In this document: positions 8,998-16,398 of the stretch, piece by piece
Layout: each line of letters starts with the position of its first letter
Position numbering within the stretch: the stretch's first letter is position 1
Program-made: the position numbers and the translations under genes
Virus record (IMG/VR): IMGVR_UViG_3300032607_001506
Location: 1-38,755 of that record
DNA: 38,755 bases
DNA from: a virus
Strand: one strand, 5' to 3'
Notes under the pieces: generated by a model
What the model saw: only the letters and a program-made list of their open reading frames with translations
What the model was told of the DNA's origin: nothing
The model's database searches: none

Positions 8998-11616
8998 CTA
9001 TCTACTGAATGGTGACCTTTTTTTTGATATAAAGAATTTATTTCTTGCAGGCTTAAATTGTTCTCTTCTCTGTTCATCTGTTTTCTGAGTATTGGATTGA
9101 GGTGTTATGTACTTACAAGTCAAATAGTAGTCTATTGCTAAACAAGATCCGAATGCAACTAATCTATCAAAGTTTCCGTCTGGTTTAAATTTAACCATCT
9201 CCTCTGCAAGTTGTATGTCCTCTATTCTTTCATATCCTGCTATTGTATGGGTAACGTTTCCGTCCCCATCCTTATAATCTACATCGTCTTTAGTGTAGTC
9301 TACTGCATACCCCCTTACTAGCGGCACTGTGTTTTTATCTGGTCTCCATCCAAATTTTCTTGTTCCGTTTTGGAATTTTGAGAAATCATCGTAAGCATCG
9401 AATCCCTTGTATAAATACAATGATGGCTCGGTAACTCTGTCGAGATATTTTTTAAAATCCATATCTTCGTTTTCCATGAAACACTTAGCATTAAATGCAT
9501 CTAATGCCATATGCATTTGTTTATGGAAGTCTGTGTGGGGATCAGGTCTATTTGCTAGCCCCAGTATTATTTTTCTTGTTAGTCTATCAAATATATAGAA
9601 AGCTCCGATAGATCCTTTTTTACTTTCGTTAGACTCGTCTTGCTTATAATCATCTAGTCCAGCTACAAATCTATACGGGTCTGTAGGCCTTTCTTCTGGA
9701 AAATCTCCGTAAAGTAAGAAAGGGCAATCTGTAAAAGATCCGTTGTGAGGGTACTCGTTAGGCTCCCTTACTGTATCTAAGAACATTTTTACTTTAGTAA
9801 AGTTGTCTCTGTCCCTCTCTAATCCTATTCTTCTAGCTGTTCCGTATATAGGACTACCCTCAGATTGAAGTTTTTCTTTGTGTCTCTTAATACCTGTCGC
9901 TGGATATGGGTTTTGTTTTGCAGACATGAAACACTCTTCTGGGTCTATTGGTCTAAAAACTATTTCTGTTTGTAGTGCCGCACCAGATAGGGATGCTCTT
10001 CTTTCTTTTACTACGTTATTGTTATGCTCCCAGTCTGTTTGATAGAATTCAATTTTGCTAAGCTGCTCTGATTTTATTCCCAAGAAGTCAGCGAAATTAG
10101 TCTTTATCTTTTTAAAGCCTGTTTTAGTACTCATTTGAGCTGGGATAAACCATCCGAACTTTCTTCTCTTCCAGGTAATTAAATGTTTTGGTATGCCGTG
10201 TTCAAGTATGTCCCAATCCATTTCTATAAAGTCGTTACCAGCTGGGTCGGCCAAGGCTCTCTCTGCGTCTGCAGATAAGTCTTCGTCTCCACCTGTACCC
10301 ACGTATAGCGGCTGACATACCCACCCGTTGTCTGATTCGAAAGAAGGTATACCTGCTCTATAACTTTTTAAAAACTCTTCCTTACCTATCTCATCTGCTA
10401 CAAAAACAACTGGATTTCCACCCGCTGTTTTCTGGCTTCCACGTTTACTTCCTGAGTCTGTGTTAATAATGAAGAACTTAAATAGTAAATATGTTTTGGC
10501 ACCAGATCCGCTTTTTAATCCTATATCTGTTTCTTTCTCCCAGCCTTTACCTGATAAAATATTTACTGCAAATGCAGGGTGAATGTAGTCCATGGACTTA
10601 TTCATCTTATCTGTTATAGAGGCTAAATCCTCCCCGTTACTGGCTGTTATTGTCCCTGACTCTGTTGGGTATATCAATAGTCCATGATGGCAGTGAGATG
10701 CCTCTGCTGTGGACTTTGCAAAACGTCTAGTACCGTATATAAGTATACCTGCAGGCTCTAGCTCTTTTGCTCTCTTTACGGCATATTTTTTTATCTCGTC
10801 TACGTACCACTCGTTATCTCTTAGGGGCGGGTTTATGATTCTGTTCCCTTGATTTTTAATAGGTGTTTTAAAATAGTTTAAGTGAAAGTACATCCAAGGA
10901 GACATGTCGTAATTATCTATTGTAATCCCTTTGTTTATCTTATTCCACTCTGATACCCAGAATTGTAAAGCTAATGGTTCCTGGTCCCAAAAATGTTTGC
11001 TCGAATTATAGTCTGGAATATCTCTTTTTTCCATATTTATAAATAATCCGTTGTCCATTATTAGATCCCAGTCTATAGGCATGCTTTCTATTTTAGCTGC
11101 TATCTCTGGGACTAAATCGGTAAGCACTTGTTTCATTGGAAGAGTTGCTATCCTTCCGTCAAAAAACCTAATTGAAAAACCGTCCATGTCATTAGCGACA
11201 TTTAAATTTTTTAGTTTAGCTTTTAGCTTCTGTTCACCTTTAAAAATAAGTTGCTGAAACTTCCCTTCTTCTCTTTGATCTTCTTTTGTTTTAAATCCTT
11301 GGGGGGTATTCTTTGGATAATATTTAGTTATTCTTTCTAAGTGTATATTCACAATAGAGAGTACCTCGTTTATCATTGGTTGTACTCCTGGCTTATCTCT
11401 CTCTCCTTCTGCTGCGTCTAGTAGAATCTCTAGCGCTTCTAATACACCGTCTGTTGCACTTTGAATATGCCCAAAGTCCTCTATTTTTTGTTTAAAATGT
11501 GAACGGTTGGCCTTTAAATGCCAGTACCCGTCAATTATTAGTGATCTAGCTCGGCCTAGAAAACCTGAATAGATATCTTGATACTCATATAAAAATTTTG
11601 GAGAATTATTTGCCAT
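8998..11616 (-). CDS. terL: Terminase large subunit (DNA-packaging ATPase/nuclease)
   Basis: 872 aa. The N-terminal ATPase is visible: a Walker A variant GTRRFAKS at residues 295-302, Walker B VVFVADEI at 403-410 (D408, E409), and a coupling-like YVGTGG near 439. The C-terminal part has the RNase-H-like nuclease start VAGLDDYKQD (about 651-660) with paired Asp. It cuts concatemeric DNA and pumps it through the portal encoded next door. The roughly 290-residue N-terminal extension before Walker A is unusually long for TerL and may be an added domain. The 5' end overlaps the homing endonuclease gene by 11 nt. No small terminase subunit was recognised; the small genes upstream (12452-13922) are candidates. 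Confidence 0.88.
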   Translation of the reverse strand: MANNSPKFLYEYQDIYSGFLGRARSLIIDGYWHLKANRSHFKQKIEDFGHIQSATDGVLEALEILLDAAEGERDKPGVQPMINEVLSIVNIHLERITKYYPKNTPQGFKTKEDQREEGKFQQLIFKGEQKLKAKLKNLNVANDMDGFSIRFFDGRIATLPMKQVLTDLVPEIAAKIESMPIDWDLIMDNGLFINMEKRDIPDYNSSKHFWDQEPLALQFWVSEWNKINKGITIDNYDMSPWMYFHLNYFKTPIKNQGNRIINPPLRDNEWYVDEIKKYAVKRAKELEPAGILIYGTRRFAKSTAEASHCHHGLLIYPTESGTITASNGEDLASITDKMNKSMDYIHPAFAVNILSGKGWEKETDIGLKSGSGAKTYLLFKFFIINTDSGSKRGSQKTAGGNPVVFVADEIGKEEFLKSYRAGIPSFESDNGWVCQPLYVGTGGDEDLSADAERALADPAGNDFIEMDWDILEHGIPKHLITWKRRKFGWFIPAQMSTKTGFKKIKTNFADFLGIKSEQLSKIEFYQTDWEHNNNVVKERRASLSGAALQTEIVFRPIDPEECFMSAKQNPYPATGIKRHKEKLQSEGSPIYGTARRIGLERDRDNFTKVKMFLDTVREPNEYPHNGSFTDCPFLLYGDFPEERPTDPYRFVAGLDDYKQDESNESKKGSIGAFYIFDRLTRKIILGLANRPDPHTDFHKQMHMALDAFNAKCFMENEDMDFKKYLDRVTEPSLYLYKGFDAYDDFSKFQNGTRKFGWRPDKNTVPLVRGYAVDYTKDDVDYKDGDGNVTHTIAGYERIEDIQLAEEMVKFKPDGNFDRLVAFGSCLAIDYYLTCKYITPQSNTQKTDEQRREQFKPARNKFFISKKRSPFSR

Positions 11617-12370
11617 TATTTATTTTTTTAAAACACTCTTGAACGCCTAAGAATTTTATGTTTGGAATATACTTATTATTTTTATTTTCTTTTTGCAGCT
11701 TTTTCTCCAGCTTTGATATCTCTATGGCGTGCCCTTCAAATATATTTACAACTTCATAATTATATGGCATTAAATTTTTACTCTTAAATCTTTTTTTAAC
11801 AGTAGAAAAAGTTTTTCCGATTTTATAGAACTCCTCTTCTTCGTTCCAACAACGGATTATGTATACTTTAAATGAGTCGAATACTAATGATTTATTTGCT
11901 GCTAGAATCCAGTCAGTTGTCTTCCAACTCATAGGATTATTTTTATTTTTTATATTCTTTTCTATGCTGCCACAAACGTAGCATCCATGAAGTCTTAAGT
12001 GATTATTAGGTGTTTGGTAAAATGATCCGTGAGCTGGGCAAATAATCTCTACTTTAGTTTTTGTATTTTTATACTCTACTAGACTATAGTTATATTTATC
12101 CTCGTGTATATTCTTAGCTTTAATTATGAAGTCCTCAGTACTTCCCTTACTTCTATTAGTGTGTTGTATTGCTTTGCATTTAGGGCAGCCTTGTTTATTA
12201 CTTAAGTGGTTATGAGGGCTTTGAAGAAACTCTCCGTGTTCTTGGCAAATTATAATTAATTTAGTATCTGTATTCTTATATAAAGACAAAGAATAACTGT
12301 AAGTATCTCCGTGTACGCTATTTGCTTTATTTATAAACTGCTCCTTAGTCAACCTTACTCCTTTTTTCAT
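11606..12370 (-). CDS. GIY-YIG homing endonuclease with zinc-ribbon repeats
   Basis: 254 aa. Two tandem repeats (about residues 8-65 and 80-133) share the pattern Y-N-x-x-T-K, C-x2-HG, F-x-Q-x-P, HL, GC-x2-C, resembling DUF723-type zinc-binding repeats. They are followed by a GIY-YIG-like core, VYIIRC (169-174) and FYKIGKT (182-188). Free-standing enzymes of this type spread by cutting alleles that lack them. It sits directly before terL, overlapping its start by 11 nt, and has its own -7-like TACTTTTG (12375-12382, minus) just 5 nt before the ATG. It is probably a selfish insertion in the packaging operon. The canonical GIY tripeptide is VYI here. Confidence 0.75.
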   Translation of the reverse strand: MKKGVRLTKEQFINKANSVHGDTYSYSLSLYKNTDTKLIIICQEHGEFLQSPHNHLSNKQGCPKCKAIQHTNRSKGSTEDFIIKAKNIHEDKYNYSLVEYKNTKTKVEIICPAHGSFYQTPNNHLRLHGCYVCGSIEKNIKNKNNPMSWKTTDWILAANKSLVFDSFKVYIIRCWNEEEEFYKIGKTFSTVKKRFKSKNLMPYNYEVVNIFEGHAIEISKLEKKLQKENKNNKYIPNIKFLGVQECFKKINNGK

Positions 12371-12451
12371 ACTGCAAAAGTACCCAATATTAAAGTACTT
12401 TAAAAAAGTATTAAAATTTTAGGTACTCCGCTAAAAATCTTGGCTCTGCCA

Positions 12452-12901
12452 TTAAGTCTGCATTTGTTTTACTTGAGTTACTACAGATTTAAAATACTCT
12501 CTCATATTATCTGTTAGCCCCTCTTCTTGGTTTTTTACAAACTTCCCAGCTTCTACCGAAAAATAAGTTTTTACATTATCCTTAATAGGGAGAGATGCAT
12601 AATCCTTTTTTATATTCTCAGGTAATTCCTCTTCTTGTGTGAGGATATAAAATTCTGCAAAAAGATAGAACTTATACGCAGCGTTATTTACATCTGACTG
12701 CTTTTGTGGTTTGTCTATCATTATGTCTACCATCTTACTATTAAACTCTTCAGATTCTTCATCTAAGCCTGAGTCTATTAGTTTTTTTAATTCTTCTTCT
12801 ATATCTTCTCGGCTACCAGAATCGCTATTGAAGGCGTTTTCATACTCTAAGTATTTTTCGTGGTATTGCTCTACTACTGCTAGGGGTGTCATTCTGGCCA
12901 T
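12452..12901 (-). CDS. Hypothetical acidic protein
   Basis: 149 aa, acidic and largely helical (for example REDIEEELKKLID). No membrane segment and no known motif. It lies in the operon leading to TerL and is separated from the upstream gene by a single base. A small terminase subunit or packaging accessory is possible from position, but nothing in the sequence proves it. Confidence 0.6.
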   Translation of the reverse strand: MARMTPLAVVEQYHEKYLEYENAFNSDSGSREDIEEELKKLIDSGLDEESEEFNSKMVDIMIDKPQKQSDVNNAAYKFYLFAEFYILTQEEELPENIKKDYASLPIKDNVKTYFSVEAGKFVKNQEEGLTDNMREYFKSVVTQVKQMQT

Positions 12902-12902
12902 A

Positions 12903-13160
12903 CTATTGTTTTCCTTGTGATAAAAATTTTTCCCAATCTTCTTCGTTGCAAACTGTGTCTTCTTCGAGTTGCTCTGCAGTAATTTTTTCTATCACTGTGT
13001 ACCACTCTTTATCTGTTTTATTTGTAAGCACGCTTCTGTTTTCTGATTTTAAGCCTGTAAATTTTTCCTGAGTAAGCTCTCTAATTACCTCTCCTATGCT
13101 TAAGTCTGTTTCTTCAAACAGTTTCTCCATCGCTTTTTTAGCTAAAAAATTATAATCCAT
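12903..13160 (-). CDS. Hypothetical small acidic protein
   Basis: 85 aa when started at MDYNFLAKK (13160), which lies 10 nt after the stop of the preceding gene. A longer frame to 13238 would overlap that gene by 68 nt and is less likely. The protein is acidic and helical, ending EEDWEKFLSQGKQ. Function unknown. Confidence 0.55.
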   Translation of the reverse strand: MDYNFLAKKAMEKLFEETDLSIGEVIRELTQEKFTGLKSENRSVLTNKTDKEWYTVIEKITAEQLEEDTVCNEEDWEKFLSQGKQ

Positions 13161-13170
13161 TTTTTTATTT

Positions 13171-13470
13171 TTATACGTTAAATTCATTTCCCCAGAATCC
13201 TGCTGGGCATTTACTTCCTGGAGATCTTTGTTTTGCACTTAGTCTACAACCGCAGCCTCTTACATAACCTGTTTTTGCAGTTTTAGAAACATCTAGTGTT
13301 TGGCTATTTATAAATTTTTTTGAATTGCAAATATTCCCTTCTTTAAGTGGGCAACTTAGGCAAATCTCTCCCCTTTTTAAAAAGATCTTTTCTTTTACCT
13401 CATCTTGTGTACCAGTCATAGCGCGTAGCTCGTTTACGTGCCCATCTAAAATTTCTTTAAGTATTCCCAT
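13171..13470 (-). CDS. Small cysteine-rich zinc-binding protein
   Basis: 99 aa, starting MGILKEILDGHVNE. It has a C-x2-C pair (CLSC, about 37-40), a third Cys in ICNSK and a distal RGCGCR plus KCPAG group, seven Cys in all, which suggests one or two structural zinc sites. Similar small Cys-rich proteins with an RGCGC motif are common beside packaging genes in Bacteroidetes phages; their role is unknown. It is tightly spaced with its neighbours (2-10 nt). Confidence 0.65.
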   Translation of the reverse strand: MGILKEILDGHVNELRAMTGTQDEVKEKIFLKRGEICLSCPLKEGNICNSKKFINSQTLDVSKTAKTGYVRGCGCRLSAKQRSPGSKCPAGFWGNEFNV

Positions 13471-13472
13471 AT

Positions 13473-13922
13473 CTATTCTTTGTTTTTTTTAAATGCTCCG
13501 TTAGAGTACTTACTTATTATTTCCCAGCATTTTTTATGTTCTAGGATCTTTTTACTTTTTAATACACCTGTTTCATAATGAGCTATTATATACCTTGCTA
13601 TCCTATTTACCCCTGTAATCCTATTGTGTGAATTTGCATACTCAGAGTAATTGGCGTGTACTTTGAGCTTTTCTACTTTTTCTATAAATTCTTTGTAGAA
13701 TATTTTTGCTTTACCTTTTATTTCTTTTGTGTACTGTTTTACATTTAAAGATAGCGTTCCTATGTATGGTATGAATATAGAGTAAACAGCCTCTTTTTCC
13801 ATTTGCTTCTTTATATAAATTTTTTGATGGCTCCAGATATCTCTCACTTCTTTAAGTGACATACCCTCCTCTTTTGCTATTTCAATAAGTATTTGATCTA
13901 CAGTTTTGAAACCTTCTTCCAT
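13473..13922 (-). CDS. HU/IHF-fold-like phage protein (tentative)
   Basis: 149 aa, basic. Residues 15-60 (EEGMSLKEVRDIWSHQ, then IPYIGTLSLN) resemble the helix-helix plus P-Y-x-G-x-L/F strand seen in HU-like domains of Bacteroidetes phages. That would suggest DNA binding. The C-terminal 80 residues are Lys/Tyr-rich and unassigned. Its stop abuts the next gene by 2 nt. Weak similarity by eye only. Confidence 0.5.
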   Translation of the reverse strand: MEEGFKTVDQILIEIAKEEGMSLKEVRDIWSHQKIYIKKQMEKEAVYSIFIPYIGTLSLNVKQYTKEIKGKAKIFYKEFIEKVEKLKVHANYSEYANSHNRITGVNRIARYIIAHYETGVLKSKKILEHKKCWEIISKYSNGAFKKNKE

Positions 13923-14357
13923 TTAATTTATTTTCATTAAGACATAATTTCTTTTATCCTCTACAATAAATTTTGTAAACTCTAATAACTCTGCGCTTAC
14001 TTCATTAGAAGACTGGTTGTACCCTACGCTGTTTATTACCCCCATTCTTCGTAGTTCGTGATTTATATTATTTAAGTTACTGTCTGTTATTTTTATATTT
14101 TTTATGATGTCTTTTTTAGTCTTCTTACTATACCCGAATTTAAGGTAATATGAAAGTACCTCTAGCTTCCTACCAGATAGTTTTTGTATGTCCTTAAGTA
14201 TTACGTATATTTTTATGCATCTCAGTATCTCTTCTATTCCGCTTAGTCTTTCAGTATCTATTTTGTAGTACCCCTCAACGCAAGCCTCCTTAATATCTGG
14301 GAAAAACTCTCCCACTATTTCTAAAGATTTTATTATTTCTTGCTTACTATTTTTCAT
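13923..14357 (-). CDS. Helix-turn-helix regulator
   Basis: 144 aa from MKNSKQEII (14357); an upstream in-frame ATG at 14399 is ignored because the promoter -7 box lies between the two. The middle part reads SGRKLEVLSYYLKFGYSKKT, then DSNLNNINHELRRMGVI, a pattern typical of a DNA-binding HTH. It is the first gene of the leftward operon and diverges from the rightward genes at 14479, as a transcriptional switch would. Two TTAAC repeats 11 bp apart (14360-14375) sit between its -7 box and start, so autoregulation is possible. Confidence 0.6.
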   Translation of the reverse strand: MKNSKQEIIKSLEIVGEFFPDIKEACVEGYYKIDTERLSGIEEILRCIKIYVILKDIQKLSGRKLEVLSYYLKFGYSKKTKKDIIKNIKITDSNLNNINHELRRMGVINSVGYNQSSNEVSAELLEFTKFIVEDKRNYVLMKIN

Positions 14358-14359
14358 AT

Positions 14360-14375
14360 TTAACAAAACTTTAAC
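14360..14375. repeat. TTAAC pair, 11-bp spacing
   Basis: TTAAC at 14360 and 14371, one helical turn apart, between the -7 box and the ATG of the HTH gene. Same arrangement as the clusters at 33.5-38.5 kb. Confidence 0.5.
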
Positions 14376-14386
14376 ATTTAAAAAAA

Positions 14387-14394
14387 CAAATGTA
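14387..14394 (-). promoter_or_regulatory. -7 box of leftward operon promoter
   Basis: TACATTTG on the minus strand fits TAnnTTTG. No TTG is seen at the expected -33 distance. It lies 30 nt upstream of the HTH gene start. Confidence 0.45.
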
Positions 14395-14435
14395 TACATA
14401 ATAAACTTAACTACCTAATTTATTAACACTTTTTT

Positions 14436-14462
14436 TTGTGATATTTTTATTTTATAATTTTG
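14436..14462 (+). promoter_or_regulatory. Rightward promoter
   Basis: TTG (14436-14438), 16 nt, TAATTTTG (14455-14462). The -7 box is a full match; spacing is shorter than the 19-20 nt seen elsewhere here. It precedes the gene at 14479. Confidence 0.5.
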
Positions 14463-14478
14463 TAAAAAACAATTACCT

Positions 14479-14703
14479 ATGAATTTTGAAGAATTTACAG
14501 AATACTTTTGGGCCTATATCAACGATAATATAGTCTCTGGACTAGACAGGTCTATAGATAATAAAGATTTCTGCGATGCCGTTTGCTTCGATTGTTACCG
14601 TTTATACCAACAGTCTGGTACTAATATAGATTTTATATGCAAGACAGCGGAGAATTTATTATTCAATGTTTACAGATATAAGCCAATGCTTAATGGCGGT
14701 TAA
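14479..14703 (+). CDS. Hypothetical small protein
   Basis: 74 aa, acidic, with four Cys (including CFDCY). First gene to the right of the divergent control region, with a promoter ending 16 nt upstream. No recognised family. Confidence 0.6.
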   Translation: MNFEEFTEYFWAYINDNIVSGLDRSIDNKDFCDAVCFDCYRLYQQSGTNIDFICKTAENLLFNVYRYKPMLNGG

Positions 14704-14705
14704 AT

Positions 14706-14757
14706 ATTAATTTTTTTGTTATATGTTTGGTAGTCTAAAGTATTTGCCGTAATATTG
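14706..14757 (+). promoter_or_regulatory. Extended phage promoter, copy A
   Basis: A T-rich upstream block (ATTAATTTTTTTGTTATATG) runs into TTG (14727-14729), then 20 nt, then TAATATTG (14750-14757). Four copies of this arrangement occur in the tRNA region with identical 20-nt spacing. Confidence 0.65.
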
Positions 14758-14835
14758 CAATTCATTACCAAAATGGTAAAAGAAGTGGTTGACCACAGAA
14801 CCGTAAATGTGGCCCTTTAAAAAGGTTTTAAAATT

Positions 14836-14937
14836 ATGAGAAATACAGCACTACATACAGAACAGAATTTACCTAGCCAACCGCTTCCCCCACCAGGGTT
14901 AGGAGATGATGATTTGAATGATAGTGACTTAGTTTAA
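14836..14937 (+). CDS. 33-aa acidic mini-protein
   Basis: MRNTALHTEQ to a Pro-rich centre (PLPPPG) and an acidic end (DDDLNDSDLV). It has its own extended promoter (14706-14757), a leader with hairpins (TTACCA/TGGTAA; GTGG/CCAC) and an intrinsic terminator 23 nt downstream, so it forms a complete one-gene unit. Function unknown. The ORF is short, so the RNA itself could be the product. Confidence 0.45.
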   Translation: MRNTALHTEQNLPSQPLPPPGLGDDDLNDSDLV

Positions 14938-14960
14938 TTAGTTATTATATAAGCATATCG

Positions 14961-14990
14961 AAAGCTCCTAAGAAATTAGGGGCTTTTTTT
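14961..14990 (+). terminator. Intrinsic terminator
   Basis: AAAGCTCCTAA / TTAGGGGCTTT around a GAAA tetraloop, followed by a T-run. Confidence 0.8.
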
Positions 14991-15001
14991 GTATGCAATA
15001 T

Positions 15002-15078
15002 CTAGATGCTAGGGCAGATGGATGAACCCACCCGACTTGGACTCGGGAGATTCGCTGATTCGATTTCAGCCATCTAGA
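15002..15078 (+). tRNA. tRNA-Pro(UGG)
   Basis: Acceptor CTAGATG/CATCTAG, anticodon stem CCCGA/TCGGG with loop CTTGGAC, T arm GCTGA-TTCGATT-TCAGC. No CCA is encoded. Confidence 0.85.
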
Positions 15079-15122
15079 CAAAGAGATGTTTAGCTTTTAA
15101 CTCTATAAAAAACAAAGTACTT

Positions 15123-15194
15123 GTTGCCATCATCTAATGGTTAGGATATCAGGTTTTCATCCTGGAAATGAGAGTTCGATTCTCTCTGGCAATA
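15123..15194 (+). tRNA. tRNA-Glu(UUC)
   Basis: Acceptor GTTGCCA/TGGCAAT, anticodon loop TTTTCAT, T arm GAGAG-TTCGATT-CTCTC. Confidence 0.88.
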
Positions 15195-15199
15195 CAAAT

Positions 15200-15270
15200 T
15201 GGAGTATGGTGTAATGGTAACACAACTGTTTTTGGAGCAGTCATTTTGGGTTCGAGTCCCGATATTCCTA
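15200..15270 (+). tRNA. tRNA-Gln(UUG)
   Basis: Anticodon stem ACTGT/GCAGT, loop TTTTGGA, T loop TTCGAGT. Position 1:72 is an unpaired T:T; a weak first pair is a known preference of glutaminyl-tRNA synthetase. Confidence 0.85.
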
Positions 15271-15279
15271 CTAATACAT

Positions 15280-15353
15280 GGTGTTGTTAGCATAATGGAA
15301 TAATGTGCCTGATTGTGACTCAGGAGGATTGGGTTCGAGTCCCTGCAACACCC
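15280..15353 (+). tRNA. tRNA-His(GUG)
   Basis: Acceptor GGTGTTG/CAACACC, anticodon stem CCTGA/TCAGG with loop TTGTGAC, discriminator C as expected for His. Confidence 0.88.
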
Positions 15354-15363
15354 AAAATACTAT

Positions 15364-15394
15364 TTGTATAGTTCAATAATAATTTGTATATTTG
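15364..15394 (+). promoter_or_regulatory. Promoter of HNH gene
   Basis: TTG (15364-15366), 20 nt, TATATTTG (15387-15394). The ATG at 15399 starts 5 nt after the -7 box, so the transcript should be leaderless or nearly so. Confidence 0.65.
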
Positions 15395-15398
15395 AACT

Positions 15399-15860
15399 AT
15401 GGATAAAGTAGTCGAATTATATAAAAAAGGTTTTATAGTTTCTGAGGATGGAGTACTATATAATAAAAGAGGAGTTAAAGTAGGTAGTGTATGTCAAGGA
15501 TATCATAGAATAAGTGTAAAGATAAGTGGAAAAAATGAGTATGTTCATACTCACAGGTTACAAGCTTTTCAAAAATACGGTTATAAACTTTTTGTGGCGG
15601 GGGTTGTAGTAAGACACTTTAATGGAGACCCTTTAGATAATTCTTGGGATAATATTTTGATAGGTACTCAAACAGATAATATGCTTGATATTCCTGAGCA
15701 AGTTCGTATTAAAAAATCCCTACACGCAACATCTTTTATTAGAAAATATGATAAAGAAGAAGTAAAAAAATTTCATGCTATAAGTAAATCGTATAAAAAT
15801 ACAATGGAGAAATTCTTAATTACAAGTAAAGGAACACTGAACTTTATACTTAAAAACTAA
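15399..15860 (+). CDS. HNH homing endonuclease in tRNA array
   Basis: 153 aa. An N-terminal NUMOD-like segment (ISVKISGKNEYVHTHRLQAF, about 44-63) leads into the HNH core VRHFNGDPLDNSWDNILIGT, with the His of RHFNG and the Asn of DNSWDN visible. The C-terminal half is basic with a likely HTH for target DNA. Free-standing HNH genes of this kind are mobile and often sit in phage tRNA clusters. It has its own promoter with almost no leader and is followed by a 15-bp perfect inverted repeat (15873-15912), so it looks like an independent insert between tRNA-His and tRNA-Leu. Confidence 0.82.
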   Translation: MDKVVELYKKGFIVSEDGVLYNKRGVKVGSVCQGYHRISVKISGKNEYVHTHRLQAFQKYGYKLFVAGVVVRHFNGDPLDNSWDNILIGTQTDNMLDIPEQVRIKKSLHATSFIRKYDKEEVKKFHAISKSYKNTMEKFLITSKGTLNFILKN

Positions 15861-15872
15861 TTACTTCCTAAT

Positions 15873-15912
15873 CTGTTCACGTTTTCAAGAACGTTCATGA
15901 AAACGTGAACAG
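15873..15912. repeat. 15-bp perfect inverted repeat
   Basis: CTGTTCACGTTTTCA and TGAAAACGTGAACAG flank a 10-nt loop that itself contains the palindrome GAACGTTC. There is no T-run, so it may be an RNA stability or processing hairpin or a protein-binding site rather than an intrinsic terminator. Confidence 0.75.
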
Positions 15913-15931
15913 GTTGTAATAATGAACAGAC

Positions 15932-16006
15932 GCCTCGGTGGACAAACTGGTAAAGTCACCCGCCTTAGGAGCGGGAGTTCTGTGGGTTCGAATCCCACTT
16001 GAGGTA
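15932..16006 (+). tRNA. tRNA-Leu(UAG), short variable arm
   Basis: Acceptor GCCTCGG/TTGAGGT (three G:T pairs), anticodon stem CCCGC/GCGGG, loop CTTAGGA, T arm GTGGG-TTCGAAT-CCCAC. The variable loop is only about 6 nt (AGTTCT), although bacterial tRNA-Leu is class II with a long arm. Confidence 0.78.
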
Positions 16007-16011
16007 CTAAT

Positions 16012-16098
16012 GCCCCGATGATGAAATCGGTTAGACATGCCAGACTTAAAATCTGGTGTTCAGTAATGGACGTGCAGGTTCGATCCCTGCTCGGGGTA
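16012..16098 (+). tRNA. tRNA-Leu(UAA)
   Basis: Acceptor GCCCCGA/TCGGGGT, loop CTTAAAA, normal class II variable arm, T arm GCAGG-TTCGATC-CCTGC. The discriminator A is followed by CCA in the DNA, unlike the neighbours. Confidence 0.88.
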
Positions 16099-16102
16099 CC
16101 AC

Positions 16103-16154
16103 ATTAATTTTTTGGTTATGCATTTGTAATTAGTTGTTTATATTAGTAATATTG
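16103..16154 (+). promoter_or_regulatory. Extended phage promoter, copy B
   Basis: T-rich block ATTAATTTTTTGGTTATG, TTG (16124-16126), 20 nt, TAATATTG (16147-16154). It drives the 40-aa ORF and probably tRNA-Arg. Confidence 0.65.
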
Positions 16155-16184
16155 TATTTTAAAATAACTTTAAACAATATTATT

Positions 16185-16307
16185 ATGGCAATGATGAAAA
16201 AAGGAAAAGCAGCAGGAATGAAAAAAAAGCCTGCTAGCGCTATGTTCAAGAAAGGCGGTATGAAAAAGACTAGCGCTATGTACAAAAAAGGTGGTATGAA
16301 AAAATAA
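16185..16307 (+). CDS. 40-aa Lys/Met-rich basic repeat protein
   Basis: The sequence consists largely of two copies of a unit SAM(F/Y)KKGGMKK, residues 18-27 and 30-40. It has 15 Lys, no acidic residue and 8 Met. Such a polycation could bind nucleic acid, but this is inference. Promoter copy B lies 30 nt upstream and tRNA-Arg begins 11 nt downstream, so the two may share a transcript. Function unknown. Confidence 0.55.
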   Translation: MAMMKKGKAAGMKKKPASAMFKKGGMKKTSAMYKKGGMKK

Positions 16308-16318
16308 CCTTTAAAGAT

Positions 16319-16392
16319 TTTTCTGTGGTGTAACTGAACAACACCCTTAACTACGGATTAAGAGATTGCAGGTTTGAATCCTGCCAGAAAAA
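16319..16392 (+). tRNA. tRNA-Arg(ACG)
   Basis: Acceptor TTTTCTG/CAGAAAA, anticodon stem CTTAA/TTAAG, loop CTACGGA, T arm GCAGG-TTTGAAT-CCTGC. Confidence 0.85.
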
Positions 16393-16398
16393 CTTTTT

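Noticed and set aside
15080-15122. tRNA-Lys relic (CTTTTAA loop)
   Set aside because: Only 43 nt between two tRNAs, with a poorly paired stem and no T arm.
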